From DAOTTI01 sp034437795 (lineage in GTDB: Bacteria; Chloroflexota; UBA11872; UBA12225): 45,689 nt of DNA. Positions 1-8,274 of this stretch are shown piece by piece. Location: the NCBI GenBank assembly GCA_034437795.1, contig DAOTTI010000025.1, positions 1 through 45,689 on the forward strand, in the 5' to 3' direction. Both the position numbers and the translations under genes were made by a program. Below the pieces are notes generated by a model that was given only the letters and a program-made list of their open reading frames with translations, did not search any database and was not told the DNA's origin. Positions within the stretch are counted from its first letter, which is position 1; each line of letters begins with the position of its first letter.

Positions 1-761
1 CCGGCGGCGAGGGGCGGCGGTACCGCCACGCCCGTCACTGCCCCAGCCATCGCCGGCGCCAGACGCGCCAGGGCCTGCCGCGCCGCCTCCTGCTCCGCCT
101 GTCGTTTGCCGATGCCTTCGCCGCGGCCGAGGACGCGGTCCCCGGCGACGACCTCGACGACAAACCGCTCGGCATGGACCGGCCCGGAACGCTCCACCAC
201 ACGGTAGAACGGCGTCAGGCCCTCGCTGGCCTGTACCAATTCCTGCAGGCGCCCCTTGACGTTGTCCCCGGCCAGGTGCTCCATGGCCGGCTCGATCTGC
301 GGGCCGATTAGCCGGCGCACCAGCTCGATGGCACTGGCCAGCCCCAGGTCCAGATAGACGGCCGCGACCAGCGCCTCCAGCGCATCCGCCAGGATGCTCT
401 GCCGGCCGCGGCCATGCAGCGTGGCCTCGCCGCGGCTAGCGCGGACGTATGACGCCAGGTCCAGTCCTTCGGCGATCCGCGCCAGGCTGGGCGCGCAGAC
501 GAGCGCAGCGCGCAGCGCCGTCAGCTCACCCTCCTGCGCCTGCGGGTAGCGCCGGAATAGCTCGTCCGCGACGACGAAGTGGACGATAGCGTCGCCCAGG
601 AACTCCAGGCGCTCGTTCGACTGTAGCTCCGCCTCTGGATGCTCGTGCAGGTACGACCGGTGCGTGAACGCCTGCCGGATAATGGCCACGTCGCGGAACT
701 TGAGCCCGAGCGCCTCCTCCAGCGCACCAAACTCGGGATCTTGGCGGTCGTGCAGGGTCAT
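1..761 (-). CDS. rnc: Ribonuclease III (3' end beyond window)
   Basis: Endoribonuclease that cleaves double-stranded RNA during rRNA and mRNA maturation. Reading from the ATG at 761, the protein begins MTLHDRQDPEF. It carries the RNase III signature NERLEFLGDA, with the catalytic acidic residues, near residue 50. A second acidic helix, ADALEALVAAVYLD, follows near residue 125. The C-terminal part, from about residue 170, matches a dsRNA-binding domain ending in GIGKRQAEQEAARQAL. About 253 codons are visible and the frame is still open at base 1, so at most a short tail is missing. It is transcribed leftwards and diverges from the Lon-like gene across a small winged-helix gene. Identification is firm. 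The exact start could also be a non-ATG codon slightly upstream. Confidence 0.95.
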   Translation of the reverse strand, partial: MTLHDRQDPEFGALEEALGLKFRDVAIIRQAFTHRSYLHEHPEAELQSNERLEFLGDAIVHFVVADELFRRYPQAQEGELTALRAALVCAPSLARIAEGLDLASYVRASRGEATLHGRGRQSILADALEALVAAVYLDLGLASAIELVRRLIGPQIEPAMEHLAGDNVKGRLQELVQASEGLTPFYRVVERSGPVHAERFVVEVVAGDRVLGRGEGIGKRQAEQEAARQALARLAPAMAGAVTGVAVPPPLAA

Positions 762-1002
762 CAGCAGATCTTGCCGATCGGGCTGGGCAGCGCCTGCCTG
801 GATGTTGAGGGTCGTGGTCGTGCCGGGTCGTCAATCGTGGGCCGATCGTTGGCCGGGGCCGGGCTCCCGACCGGGCAGCACCATGGCGCACAGGGCCGCT
901 GCGCAGCGTCCAGCCGGAACCCGCAAAGTATAGCGGCGCCACTTCACGCCGACGCGGAGTGGACGGGTGGCGAAGGAGCACAGGCAGCGGCCGCCAGGTG
1001 CC

Positions 1003-1272
1003 TCAGGGAGCCTCAGCGTAGGCCCGCCCGGCGTCGGTGATCGTGATCACCTCAGGCTGGCCGTAGCCCCAGGCGCCCCACTTCCGCGAGATCGTCACCA
1101 GCCCCTTCTTCTCCAGCCCCCGCACCGACACGCCGAGCCGGCTGCGTTCCACGCTCGGCATATCCTCCCAGCGCAGCCCGTAGCAAACGCGGAACAACTG
1201 CTTATACGGGCAGCTGCCCCCGCAGCTGACCAGTCCGCGCAAGACCTGCTGCTGGATGGGGGTGACGCTCAC
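1003..1272 (-). CDS. Small winged-helix DNA-binding-like protein
   Basis: An 89-residue protein, probably starting at GTG 1272. Its pattern is helix, helix, then a basic wing: IQQQVLRGLV, then GVSVRGLEKKGLVTIS, then EVITITDAGRAYAEA. The closing TITDAGRAYAEA is the usual end of MarR/PadR-like winged helices. An N-terminal CxxxC-like segment (SCGGSCPYKQLF, residues 17-28) is unusual for that fold and could bind metal, but only two cysteines plus a later one are seen. No strong Shine-Dalgarno is visible before the start. It stands alone between rnc and the Lon-like gene. Function and target are unknown. The call rests on fold-like patterning and coding-like composition. Confidence 0.6.
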   Translation of the reverse strand: MSVTPIQQQVLRGLVSCGGSCPYKQLFRVCYGLRWEDMPSVERSRLGVSVRGLEKKGLVTISRKWGAWGYGQPEVITITDAGRAYAEAP

Positions 1273-1707
1273 GCTCTATCGCCATCCAAGCCTACATTGC
1301 ACATTCCATGCCACTGTAAGCGCCCACCGCCATCGGGAGCCGAACTCGCGTTGCCTCTCCCTAACCACTCGGCCCGCTACTCCTGGTAGTGCTGCTGGGA
1401 TCACCGGCGTCGTCCAGAGGCGCCGAGCCGGTACTCCGGCGCTGCTCGGCGCCAACCGGCGCAGGCTGCGTATCATCCAAGGACGCTGAGTGGGCACTCC
1501 CCGCCAGCCTGCCCCGCCGGCCTTCCAGAAGGCGGTCCCGTCGCGCCGCCGGGATGCTTGCACCTGGGCAGGCGCGAGGAATGCTTCTTGCCAGGAACGC
1601 CCGCGCCGCGTTCGGGCCACGGGACACTTGGAGGGCCGGCGCCCGAGCACCTCGCGCCGGCAGCGCCTGGGCCGGCACGCAACGGACGCCGACAAACGAG
1701 AGGAGTG
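1273..1707. other. Intergenic region with a 10-bp hairpin
   Basis: This 435-bp stretch lies between the divergent winged-helix gene and the Lon-like gene and has no supported gene. It contains a perfect 10-bp inverted repeat, GGCGCCGAGC (1419-1428) and GCTCGGCGCC (1444-1453), with a 15-nt loop. It should hold the promoters of both flanking genes, but I cannot assign -35/-10 boxes with confidence. Confidence 0.5.
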
Positions 1708-4353
1708 ATGAGGAACGCGATGGCAGACGGTCCTAGTCCCATCCCTGAGCCGGCGACGTCGGCCGTTGCAGCGCGGCTCGCCGTGCCGCCGGACCAGCTC
1801 TACCGGCGGTGCGACCCTGACTCGCTGGGGTTCGAGACCACCGCCGAGCTGGGGCCGCTCGATGCTGTCGTCGGGCAGCCCCGCGCGGTGCGCGCCATCG
1901 AATTTGGCCTGGAGGTGGCCGATGACGCCTATCACCTGTTCGTCATCGGGCCGCCGGGGAGCGGCCGCACCAGCCTGTCGCGCGCCTTTCTGCGTCGGCG
2001 GGCGGCCGAGCGCCCGGCGCCGGACGACTGGGCCTACGTGTACAACTTCGAGACGCCTGACCAGCCACGAGCGCTCCGGCTCCCACCCGGACGCGCCACT
2101 GAGCTGGCGGAAGGGATGGAGACCTTCCTGCGCCAGGCGCAGCGTGAGCTGCCCCGCGCCTTCGAGAGTGAGCAGTACGCGCAGCGCCGCGATGAGGCCG
2201 TGCGCCCGCTGCGCCAGCGCCAGGAGGCCCTGGTGGAGCGCCTGCGTCGCGCGGCGCAGGAGGCCGGCTTCGCTGTCGAGCACACGCCGGCGGGGATCGC
2301 CACCATTCCCCTCGTCGACGGCCGGCCCCTTTCCCGCGAGGAGTATGAGCAACTCTCCGACCAGCAGCGGGCCGAGCTTCAGGCGCGTGGCGAGCGCCTG
2401 CGCCAGATCCTCGAGCAGGCGCTGCGCGAGCAGCGGGACATCGCCCGCGAGACGGACGAGCGCATCCGCGCCTTGAACCGTGAGGTGGCCGGCTTTGCCG
2501 TCGGGCACCTGCTGGACGACCTGCGGGAGCGCTTCGACAGCCTACCGGAGGTGCGCTGCTTTCTGGACCAGGTCCAGGAAGACCTGCCGGAGCATCTCGG
2601 CGACTTCCTCGGTGGCCCGCCCGGCGAAGTAGGGGGCGATCAAGCGTCCGCCGCCATCGCGGAGCTGCAGCAGGCGCGGCGCGAGGAGCACCTGGATCGC
2701 TACCGCATCAACGTCCTGGTGGACAACGGGCGCCTGCAGGGCGCGCCCGTGGTGGAAGAGACCTTCCCCACGTACTACAACCTGGCCGGACGCATCGAGT
2801 TTCGCGCTCGTTTTGGCGCCCTGCTGACAGACTTCCGGCAGATCAAGGCCGGCGCCTTGCATCGCGCCAACGGCGGCTACCTGCTGCTCCAGGCGATCGA
2901 CGTCTTGCGCCAGCCGTTCGCCTGGGAGGCCGTCAAGCGCGCCTTGCTCTCGGGCCAGATCGAGGTAGAAAACCTGGCCGAGCAGTTCACGCTCTTTCCG
3001 ACGACCACGATCCACCCCCAGCCCATCCCCCTGCGCACCAAGGTAGTCCTGGTTGGGCCCCCGTTGCTCTACTTCTTGCTGTGCTACCTGGATGAGGACT
3101 TCCGCAAGCTATTCCGCGTCCGCGCCGACTTCGCCCCCGATATGCGGGCCAGCAACGAGAACGTGCAGGGCTACGCCGCCTTCGTCGCCGCGCAGGTGCG
3201 GCAGCATGGCCTGCGGCCCTTCCACAAGTCGGCGGTGGCGCGGCTGGTCGAGTATGGGGCGCGCGAGGCCGAGCACCAGGGCCGGCTCAGCGCGCGTCTG
3301 CTGGAGATCTCCGAGATCGTCCGCGAGGCCCATCACTGGGCCGGACACCGCCTGCGCGCGGCGATCCAGGGTGCCTCCCCTGGCGCGAACAGCGGCGTCG
3401 TGCTGGCGGAGGACGTGGATCGCGCCATCGCCGAGGCGGAATACCGGTCCAACCTGCCCGAGGAGCGGCTCCTTGAGCTGGTCGAGGAGGGCACTCTCTT
3501 GGTGGACGTCACGGGGACGCAGGTTGGCCAGGTCAACGGGCTGGCCCTCTACCAGCTCGGCGACTACAGCTTTGGCCGGCCGTCACGGATTACGGCCCGC
3601 GTGGGACTGCCCCGGAGTGGCGCCGGCACGGTGGCGAGCATCGAGCGGGAGACGGCCTTGTCAGGGCCCATTCATTCCAAGGGGGTACTCATTCTCTCCG
3701 GCTACCTGGCCGGCCAGTACTCGCAGGCGCAGCCCCTGGCCATGGCGGCCACGCTCACCTTCGAGCAGACGTACGGGGAGGTGGAAGGCGACTCGGCCTC
3801 CGTGGCCGAGCTCTACGCCCTGCTGTCGGCCCTGGCCGGGGTGCCCCTACGGCAGGATGTCGCCGTCACCGGCTCGGTGAGCCAGCACGGCGAGGTGCAG
3901 CCCGTCGGCGGGGTCACCCGCAAGATCGAAGGCTTCTACGCGGTCTGCAAGCTGAAGGGCCTCACCGGCCGGCAGGGCGTGCTGATCCCTGCGGCCAACT
4001 GCTCTCACCTGATGCTCAAGGACGAGGTGCGTGAGGCGGTGCGTGCCGGGCGCTTCCACGTGTGGGCCATCCGCCACGTGGACGAGGGCATTGAGCTCCT
4101 CACGGGGATGCCCGCCGGTCAGCGTGACGCCGGCGGCGCGTTCCCCGAAGGCACCTTCCACCGGCGGGTGGCGGAACGGCTGGAAGCGTACGCGCGCCGC
4201 CTCCGCGAGTTCGGCGGGCAGCTGGCGGCCCCGGCCGGGGTCAGCCCAGCGCCGCGACGTGAGGAAGGCCCGCCCCAGCCCCCGCCGGCGCCCCCTCCTC
4301 CACCCGGCCCGCCCACACCGCCCGTGCCGCCTGAACCCCCAGCACGCCCGTAG
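1708..4353 (+). CDS. Lon-like ATP-dependent protease (AAA_32/LonC-type)
   Basis: A predicted cytoplasmic ATP-dependent serine protease of about 881 residues, of the Lon-like group that lacks the classical Lon N-terminal domain. An ATPase P-loop, GPPGSGRTS, sits at residues 81-89. A long charged helical insertion (about 130-330) follows, then the second ATPase segment ANGGYLLLQAIDVL near 388. The Lon catalytic dyad is Ser696 in GDSASVAEL and Lys739 in TRKIEGF, 43 residues apart as in canonical Lon. The P-loop has Arg where Lys is usual, which I believe is common in this subfamily. The last ~25 residues are a proline-rich tail, probably disordered. ATG 1708 follows AGGAG with only 2 nt spacing. 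ATG 1720, in frame, has GAGGA at 5 nt and may be the real start. It probably serves protein quality control, in keeping with the adjacent hsp20. Confidence 0.9.
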   Translation: MRNAMADGPSPIPEPATSAVAARLAVPPDQLYRRCDPDSLGFETTAELGPLDAVVGQPRAVRAIEFGLEVADDAYHLFVIGPPGSGRTSLSRAFLRRRAAERPAPDDWAYVYNFETPDQPRALRLPPGRATELAEGMETFLRQAQRELPRAFESEQYAQRRDEAVRPLRQRQEALVERLRRAAQEAGFAVEHTPAGIATIPLVDGRPLSREEYEQLSDQQRAELQARGERLRQILEQALREQRDIARETDERIRALNREVAGFAVGHLLDDLRERFDSLPEVRCFLDQVQEDLPEHLGDFLGGPPGEVGGDQASAAIAELQQARREEHLDRYRINVLVDNGRLQGAPVVEETFPTYYNLAGRIEFRARFGALLTDFRQIKAGALHRANGGYLLLQAIDVLRQPFAWEAVKRALLSGQIEVENLAEQFTLFPTTTIHPQPIPLRTKVVLVGPPLLYFLLCYLDEDFRKLFRVRADFAPDMRASNENVQGYAAFVAAQVRQHGLRPFHKSAVARLVEYGAREAEHQGRLSARLLEISEIVREAHHWAGHRLRAAIQGASPGANSGVVLAEDVDRAIAEAEYRSNLPEERLLELVEEGTLLVDVTGTQVGQVNGLALYQLGDYSFGRPSRITARVGLPRSGAGTVASIERETALSGPIHSKGVLILSGYLAGQYSQAQPLAMAATLTFEQTYGEVEGDSASVAELYALLSALAGVPLRQDVAVTGSVSQHGEVQPVGGVTRKIEGFYAVCKLKGLTGRQGVLIPAANCSHLMLKDEVREAVRAGRFHVWAIRHVDEGIELLTGMPAGQRDAGGAFPEGTFHRRVAERLEAYARRLREFGGQLAAPAGVSPAPRREEGPPQPPPAPPPPPGPPTPPVPPEPPARP

Positions 4354-4426
4354 CGCGCCCGTAAGCGACCAGGCAGGCCGGCTGGACGCATCGTCCCCTT
4401 CCGTTCGGAACGTCTGATAAGGAAAG

Positions 4427-4456
4427 GGGACCGGGCACAGCGCTGTGCCCGGTCCC
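4427..4456. terminator. Perfect 30-nt palindrome between convergent genes
   Basis: GGGACCGGGCACAG (4427-4440) is followed directly by its exact reverse complement to 4456, with no spacer. It lies 73 bp after the Lon-like stop and about 100 bp from the hsp20 stop. A bidirectional terminator is therefore the simplest reading. There is no T-run on either side. Confidence 0.55.
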
Positions 4457-4461
4457 GTCTG

Positions 4462-4550
4462 CCTCTGCAAGAGGGCCAGGGTGAGAGCTCGGGCCTCACG
4501 GCCGGCGATGAGCTCCCTCTCCCAGAGGGAGAAAGCTGAAGTGAGAGCTC
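4462..4550. repeat. Two-unit dispersed palindromic repeat
   Basis: Two units, each a CCTCT...AGAGGG mini-hairpin (4462-4475 and 4516-4529) followed by GTGAGAGCTC (4481-4490 and 4541-4550). The tails are exactly 60 bp apart. This is a member of the window-wide family CCCTCTCC-loop-GGAGAGGG-GGTGAGGGCTC. Confidence 0.6.
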
Positions 4551-4556
4551 TGCCCT

Positions 4557-5027
4557 CTACGCCTTGGCCGCCTGCACCTTGATCGTCCTGGGCTTATGGG
4601 CCTCCGCCTTGGGCAGGGTGATCTCGAGAATGCCGTCGCGGTAGGTCGCCGACGCCTTGCCCGCATCCACCGGGGTGTCCAGCGTGATGCGGCGCTCAAA
4701 CCGCCCCGTGGTCATCTCCTGAAACACGGGGCGCCAGTGCTCGGGCGTCTTCCGCGTGACCTCCCCGCTGATCGTTAGCACGTTGCCCAGCGCGCTGATG
4801 TTCACCGCGTTGGGGTCGATGCCCGGCAGGTAGCACCGGATGTAGAAGTTGTCGTCATCCTCGTAGACGTCGGTGTCCATGGCCCACTCGCCGGCCACGC
4901 GCCGGAAGTCGCTCCAGAAGGCGGGCGTGAACGCCGTCTCCAGGAGGCGATCCATCATGGTGCGCAGGGGCACCATCTCCCGGGCGAGCTCCCCGGCCAG
5001 CGTACGACGCATTGGTTCGATCGCCAT
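4557..5027 (-). CDS. Hsp20/alpha-crystallin small heat-shock protein
   Basis: ATP-independent holdase chaperone that binds unfolding proteins as large oligomers. The 156-residue protein starts at ATG 5027, preceded by AAGGAGG at about 9 nt. The alpha-crystallin domain spans roughly residues 45-145, with YEDDDNFYIRCYLPGI at its start and YRDGILEITLPKAE at its end, the latter matching the family motif A-x-x-x-n-GvL. The C-terminal I-x-V anchor is present as TIKVQ. The N-terminal arm has Met/Leu-rich segments of the usual kind. It is divergently transcribed from the DUF2171 gene across 219 bp and convergent with the Lon-like protease, forming a stress-themed neighbourhood. I saw no clear CIRCE or other heat-shock operator. 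Confidence 0.95.
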   Translation of the reverse strand: MAIEPMRRTLAGELAREMVPLRTMMDRLLETAFTPAFWSDFRRVAGEWAMDTDVYEDDDNFYIRCYLPGIDPNAVNISALGNVLTISGEVTRKTPEHWRPVFQEMTTGRFERRITLDTPVDAGKASATYRDGILEITLPKAEAHKPRTIKVQAAKA

Positions 5028-5246
5028 GGTCGTGTTCCTCCTTCGCGCGTTTTCTGGTCTGCACGCGCCGCCGTGCACATCACGGCGCGCAATGCAAGTC
5101 TGGCAACACGCGTGCCGCCAGCGGCCGGAGCCGGAGCGTTTCGCCTCATCACTCTGCCCTGGCACGGCACGTGCGGTATCGTGCAGTGCACGCGTGCGGA
5201 GGCGAACGCAAGCCTCAGCTGACCACCCGCTACAGGAGGGATCAAG

Positions 5247-5498
5247 ATGACTGCATTCGACCGAACCAGAGTGCGACTGGGGATGGAGGTCGTTGGGGCC
5301 GACGGTGACCGCGTCGGGACCGTCAAGGACCTGCGCGACACCGATTTCCTGGTCGACCGCGCGATGCAGCGCGACGTGTACGTCCCATTCGACGCCATTC
5401 GCTCCATTGATGGCGACGTCATTACGCTCACGGTAGCCGCAGGCGCCGTCGACCAGCAGGGCTGGCCTAGCCCGCCCCTGACCCAGCCCACAGCCTGA
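5247..5498 (+). CDS. DUF2171 / PRC-barrel-like small protein
   Basis: An 83-residue protein with a strong Shine-Dalgarno, GGAGG, about 7 nt before ATG 5247. The body, VRLGMEVVGADGDRVGTV followed by KDLRDTDFLVDR and YVPFDAIRSIDGDVITLTV, is the compact beta-barrel pattern of DUF2171/PRC-barrel proteins. In that pattern 'G-D-x-V-G-x-V' opens the barrel and 'vP-x-x-a-I' precedes the last strands. Such proteins are often found beside stress genes and have no assigned reaction. It diverges from hsp20 and is followed by a GC-rich hairpin. The fold family is fairly sure. The role is unknown. Confidence 0.8.
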   Translation: MTAFDRTRVRLGMEVVGADGDRVGTVKDLRDTDFLVDRAMQRDVYVPFDAIRSIDGDVITLTVAAGAVDQQGWPSPPLTQPTA

Positions 5499-5506
5499 TC
5501 GGCCCG

Positions 5507-5531
5507 CCCGCCGCCAGCAGCCGGCGGCGGG
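5507..5531 (+). terminator. Hairpin after the DUF2171 gene
   Basis: CCCGCCGCC (5507-5515) pairs with GGCGGCGGG (5523-5531) across a 7-nt loop, 9 bp after the stop codon. No T-run follows, so it is a likely but not classical terminator. Confidence 0.5.
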
Positions 5532-5551
5532 ATCTCAGGTGTAGCCGACTA

Positions 5552-5606
5552 CAGGCCACGGCCCACGCAACGCCAGTCCTTATCGTGCAGCGCGGGCCGT
5601 GGCCTG
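5552..5606. repeat. Long-loop 13-bp inverted repeat
   Basis: CAGGCCACGGCCC (5552-5564) and GGGCCGTGGCCTG (5594-5606) are perfectly complementary with a 29-nt loop, 44 bp before the cysteine hydrolase start. The left arm plus ACG recurs exactly (CAGGCCACGGCCCACG) near 10256 in another intergenic region. It may be an mRNA leader structure or a repeat-family remnant. Confidence 0.5.
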
Positions 5607-5649
5607 ACTGTGAAGGCCTTCCGGTCGCGGCGCACCTGAAAGCGCCGGC

Positions 5650-6225
5650 GTGATCCGTATGTCTGACCCGTTACTGGTCGTCGACGTGCAGCGTGGGTTC
5701 ATCAACGAGTTCACTCACCACATTCCGGCGCGCGTCGTACAGTTGCTGCGCTCCGGCGAGTATGACCCGGTGCTTGTCACGCGCTTTGTGAACGTCCCCG
5801 ATGGGCCGTACTGGCGTTTCCTCGACTGGCAGGAGTGCGCCGGACCACCGCAGACGGATCTGGCCCCTGAGCTTGCCCCGTACGTGAGCGCGGACCGCAT
5901 CTTCAGCAAGGCGGGCCTCTGCGGCCTCCCGGCGGAGCTGGCCACTTACCTGCGTGAGCATGGCCTGGAGCGGGTATTCATCGTCGGGATTGACACGGAC
6001 ATGTGCGTGCTCAAGATCGCCATGGACCTCTTCGACCTGGGGATCGAGCCAATCGTGATTACCGACTGCTGCGCCAGCACAGCCGGCCTCCAGGCCCATC
6101 TCGCCGGCCTGGCCGTGCTGGCCCGCAACATCGGCGCCGGTCGTCTGCGTGAAGCTGGCTTGAGCGACGGCGCGATGGCGGCTCCGCCCGCGCCCGATGA
6201 CGTAGACGGCGCTCCCAGGTCGTAG
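5650..6225 (+). CDS. Isochorismatase-family cysteine hydrolase
   Basis: A 191-residue cysteine hydrolase of the nicotinamidase/isochorismatase fold. The catalytic triad is visible: Asp12 in LLVVDVQRGF, Lys87 in FSKAGLCG, and Cys119 in VGIDTDMCVLK, with the family's cis-peptide region before the cysteine. Length is typical. The start may be GTG 5650 or ATG 5659, and neither has a strong Shine-Dalgarno. The substrate cannot be read from the sequence. Nicotinamide or a related amide or carbamoyl compound is typical for the family, but the metal-binding histidines of true nicotinamidases (D-x-H) are not evident, so I do not assign PncA. It is a single gene with repeats on both sides. Confidence 0.85.
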   Translation: MIRMSDPLLVVDVQRGFINEFTHHIPARVVQLLRSGEYDPVLVTRFVNVPDGPYWRFLDWQECAGPPQTDLAPELAPYVSADRIFSKAGLCGLPAELATYLREHGLERVFIVGIDTDMCVLKIAMDLFDLGIEPIVITDCCASTAGLQAHLAGLAVLARNIGAGRLREAGLSDGAMAAPPAPDDVDGAPRS

Positions 6226-6309
6226 CGCAGGTCCCCCGGGCCAGACTGCCGGCTTCCCCAGACTGGAGCCTTAGACTGGAGCCGTTTCCCATCGCCGGCA
6301 AGGCGTCCC

Positions 6310-6478
6310 TTCTCCCTCTGGCTCCCTCTCGCTATGGGAGAGGGCTAGGATGAGTGCTCCACCTTCATGGCCAGGAGCTCCCTCTCCCTGTACGGGCGAG
6401 GCCGAGGGTCCCCTTTCTCGCCACTCGCTACTCGCCACTCGCCACTCGCGGCTCGCGGCTCACTACTCGCTACTCCCG
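6310..6478. repeat. Two dispersed palindromes plus a TACTCGCCACTCG phrase array
   Basis: Two copies of the CTCCCTCTC...GGGAGAGGG-type repeat (starting 6322 and 6378) are followed by a degenerate tandem of CTCGCTACTCGCCACTCG words from about 6418 to 6478. The phrase array runs into the 3' end of the kinase-phosphatase gene, whose stop codon (6463-6465) lies inside it. The same phrase recurs at 19417-19457, 39361-39378 and 41249-41266. Confidence 0.65.
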
Positions 6479-7629
6479 TCGCGGGGAACCCTGGGCGACG
6501 GTGTGGGCGCCTCGGCCGCACTGCAGGCGGCCACCACGGTGGCGTCGTCGTTCGGGCGGCGCCAGCCGTGCAGCACGTCGTCGACGAACTGCTGCAGCCG
6601 ATCCAGCGCGCACTGCGCCGGGGGTATGGCGTCGAAGCGCGACATCACCCCGTCCGTGTGCATGAGCAGGCACCAGCGTGAAGCGAGGGTGTAGTCAAAC
6701 GTCCTGACACGGGGCATCGTCACGCCAACAATCCCGCGGTAGCTGATCAGCCGGACCACGCTGACGCGCTCGACGCCAGGTTGGCCGGAGGGCGCGTCAA
6801 GGGCGCGCCACAGGCGGGCCTCAACGTTCCCCACGCCAGCGTACGCCAGGCGTGCGCCGCCCGCGCTGATGGCGGCCAGGGCCACGGCAGCGCCCCGCGT
6901 GCCGGCCAGCGAGCGATGGCACAGGTGCAGGGCATCCTCGGGCGCCAGGTCCGGCGCCCCCGCCAAGGCATTGATGGCCAGGCCGGCCGCCTCGGCAGCC
7001 GCCGGCCCGTGGCCGAGGCCATCCACCACCACCAGGCGGCACACGCCGTCGTGCCAGTGGACCGCCCAGGCATCACCGTTCACTGCCTGGCCGTCACAGG
7101 GGCGGCTGCGACCGGCCACGATCACCCCCGGGTAGGAATGCCCCCCATCGGGGCCCGCTGGAGCCGGTGCCGGCGGCACCGCTGCCGGCGCCGCGAGATG
7201 CTCGCTGGCCGCGACCCCTCGCGGCCGGCGCGCCCACTTGCGGGCGATGATGGTGGTTCCGGACGCATCGCCATCGATCTCGAACTCGTCCATCAGCCGA
7301 CGGACGCCAGGCAGCCCGCCTCCGATCCCTCCGCCGGAGCTATAGCCGTCCTGCATCGCCTGCGCCACGTCGGCGATCCCCGGACCGCGGTCGCGGCTCT
7401 CCACCTGCACGCCCTGCCCCCGCGGCCCGGTCACCGGCTCCAGACGGATCTCTCCCTCTCGCGCGTAGCGCAGCAGGTTCGTCGCCAGCTCCGAGACCGC
7501 CAGGACCACGCACTCGCACTCGATAGGGTTCAGGCCCTGCGCCGCCGCCAGCGAGCGGGCTGCCCGGCGCGCCCGTTCCACGTCCGGCTGCGACCCGACG
7601 GGGATGCGCTCCACGCGCGGGGATGGCAC
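6463..7629 (-). CDS. RsbT-like kinase fused to an RsbX/PP2C-type phosphatase
   Basis: A 388-residue fusion from GTG 7629, with GGAGG about 9 nt upstream. Residues 10-135 form a GHKL (HATPase_c) kinase of the RsbT/RsbW type, with N-box ELATNLLRYA, G1 box DRGPGIAD, and a glycine-rich lid ending GGLPGVRRLMDEF. After a Pro/Ala-rich linker (about 140-165), residues 170-380 form a SpoIIE/PP2C-like phosphatase. Metal-binding acidic motifs are seen in NGDAW, VVDGLGHG, TDGVMSRFD and NDDATVV. In stressosomes RsbT phosphorylates RsbR/RsbS and RsbX removes those phosphates. Here both activities appear in one chain. It lies 225 bp downstream of a free-standing rsbT on the same strand and is probably part of the same operon. 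Its last residues are encoded inside a phrase repeat. Domain calls are firm and the partner assignment is inferred. Confidence 0.88.
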   Translation of the reverse strand: MPSPRVERIPVGSQPDVERARRAARSLAAAQGLNPIECECVVLAVSELATNLLRYAREGEIRLEPVTGPRGQGVQVESRDRGPGIADVAQAMQDGYSSGGGIGGGLPGVRRLMDEFEIDGDASGTTIIARKWARRPRGVAASEHLAAPAAVPPAPAPAGPDGGHSYPGVIVAGRSRPCDGQAVNGDAWAVHWHDGVCRLVVVDGLGHGPAAAEAAGLAINALAGAPDLAPEDALHLCHRSLAGTRGAAVALAAISAGGARLAYAGVGNVEARLWRALDAPSGQPGVERVSVVRLISYRGIVGVTMPRVRTFDYTLASRWCLLMHTDGVMSRFDAIPPAQCALDRLQQFVDDVLHGWRRPNDDATVVAACSAAEAPTPSPRVPRDGSSE

Positions 7630-7854
7630 AGCCTCAGCCCTCCGCCTTTCGGCAGAGCAGAAAGCGCCCCTTTACGAGCGGAGAGGGCATGCCCTCAGCC
7701 TCCGGCCCCTGAGCGGCATTGTGGCCGTCCCCTCGCGCGGCGATGGCATGACCGGTGGCTCACTCTCCGCCGCCGGCCGCCGGTGGACCGCCGGCGCAGC
7801 GCCGCGGGGCGAGCGGGCCGGCGATTTCGGTTTCACCTGCATGCTCGGTCGCTT

Positions 7855-8274
7855 TCAGCGCCGCCACTTGCGGACGGTGACCGTCGTCCCGCGCCCCGGG
7901 GCGCTGTCGATCGCCATCTCATCCATCAGGCGCCGTGTGCCCGGCAGGCCCAGCCCCAGGCCACGGCTAGTGCTGTAGCCCTCGCGCAGCGCGGCCGCCA
8001 CGTCCGGAATGCCGGGACCCTGGTCGGAGACCACTATCTCCAGGCCGACCTGGCCGGCCGGCCCCCGCACCTCGCGCAGGTACACGTCGCCTCCGCGTTC
8101 CAGGGCGTAGCGTACCACGTTCCGCGTTAGCTCGGACACCGCCGTCGCGATCCGGCTCTGGTCTACCATGCTGAACCCCAGGCGGCGCGCCGCCTCCCGT
8201 GCCGCCTGGCGGGCCAGGACGATGTCCTCCTCTCCCTCGATGGAGAGATGCTCTTCAAGCGATTCGACGGGCAC
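7855..8274 (-). CDS. rsbT: RsbT serine/threonine kinase (stressosome)
   Basis: A 139-residue GHKL kinase. The N-box is ELTRNVVRYA, the G1 box is DQGPGIPD and the lid is RGLGLGLPGTRRLMDE, matching RsbT closely in length and motif order. In stressosomes RsbT is held by the RsbR-RsbS shell. On stress it phosphorylates them and leaves to activate a downstream phosphatase. The GTG start at 8274 lies inside the end of rsbS (20-bp overlap), indicating translational coupling and stoichiometric production. No RsbU, RsbV/W or sigma factor is present in the window, so its output partner is unknown. The fused kinase-phosphatase downstream is a candidate. Confidence 0.93.
   Translation of the reverse strand: MPVESLEEHLSIEGEEDIVLARQAAREAARRLGFSMVDQSRIATAVSELTRNVVRYALERGGDVYLREVRGPAGQVGLEIVVSDQGPGIPDVAAALREGYSTSRGLGLGLPGTRRLMDEMAIDSAPGRGTTVTVRKWRR

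Noticed and set aside
526..981. ORFs on both strands overlapping the start of rnc (including 639-1040)
   Set aside because: Arg/Pro-rich shadow frames. The RNase III frame is unambiguous.
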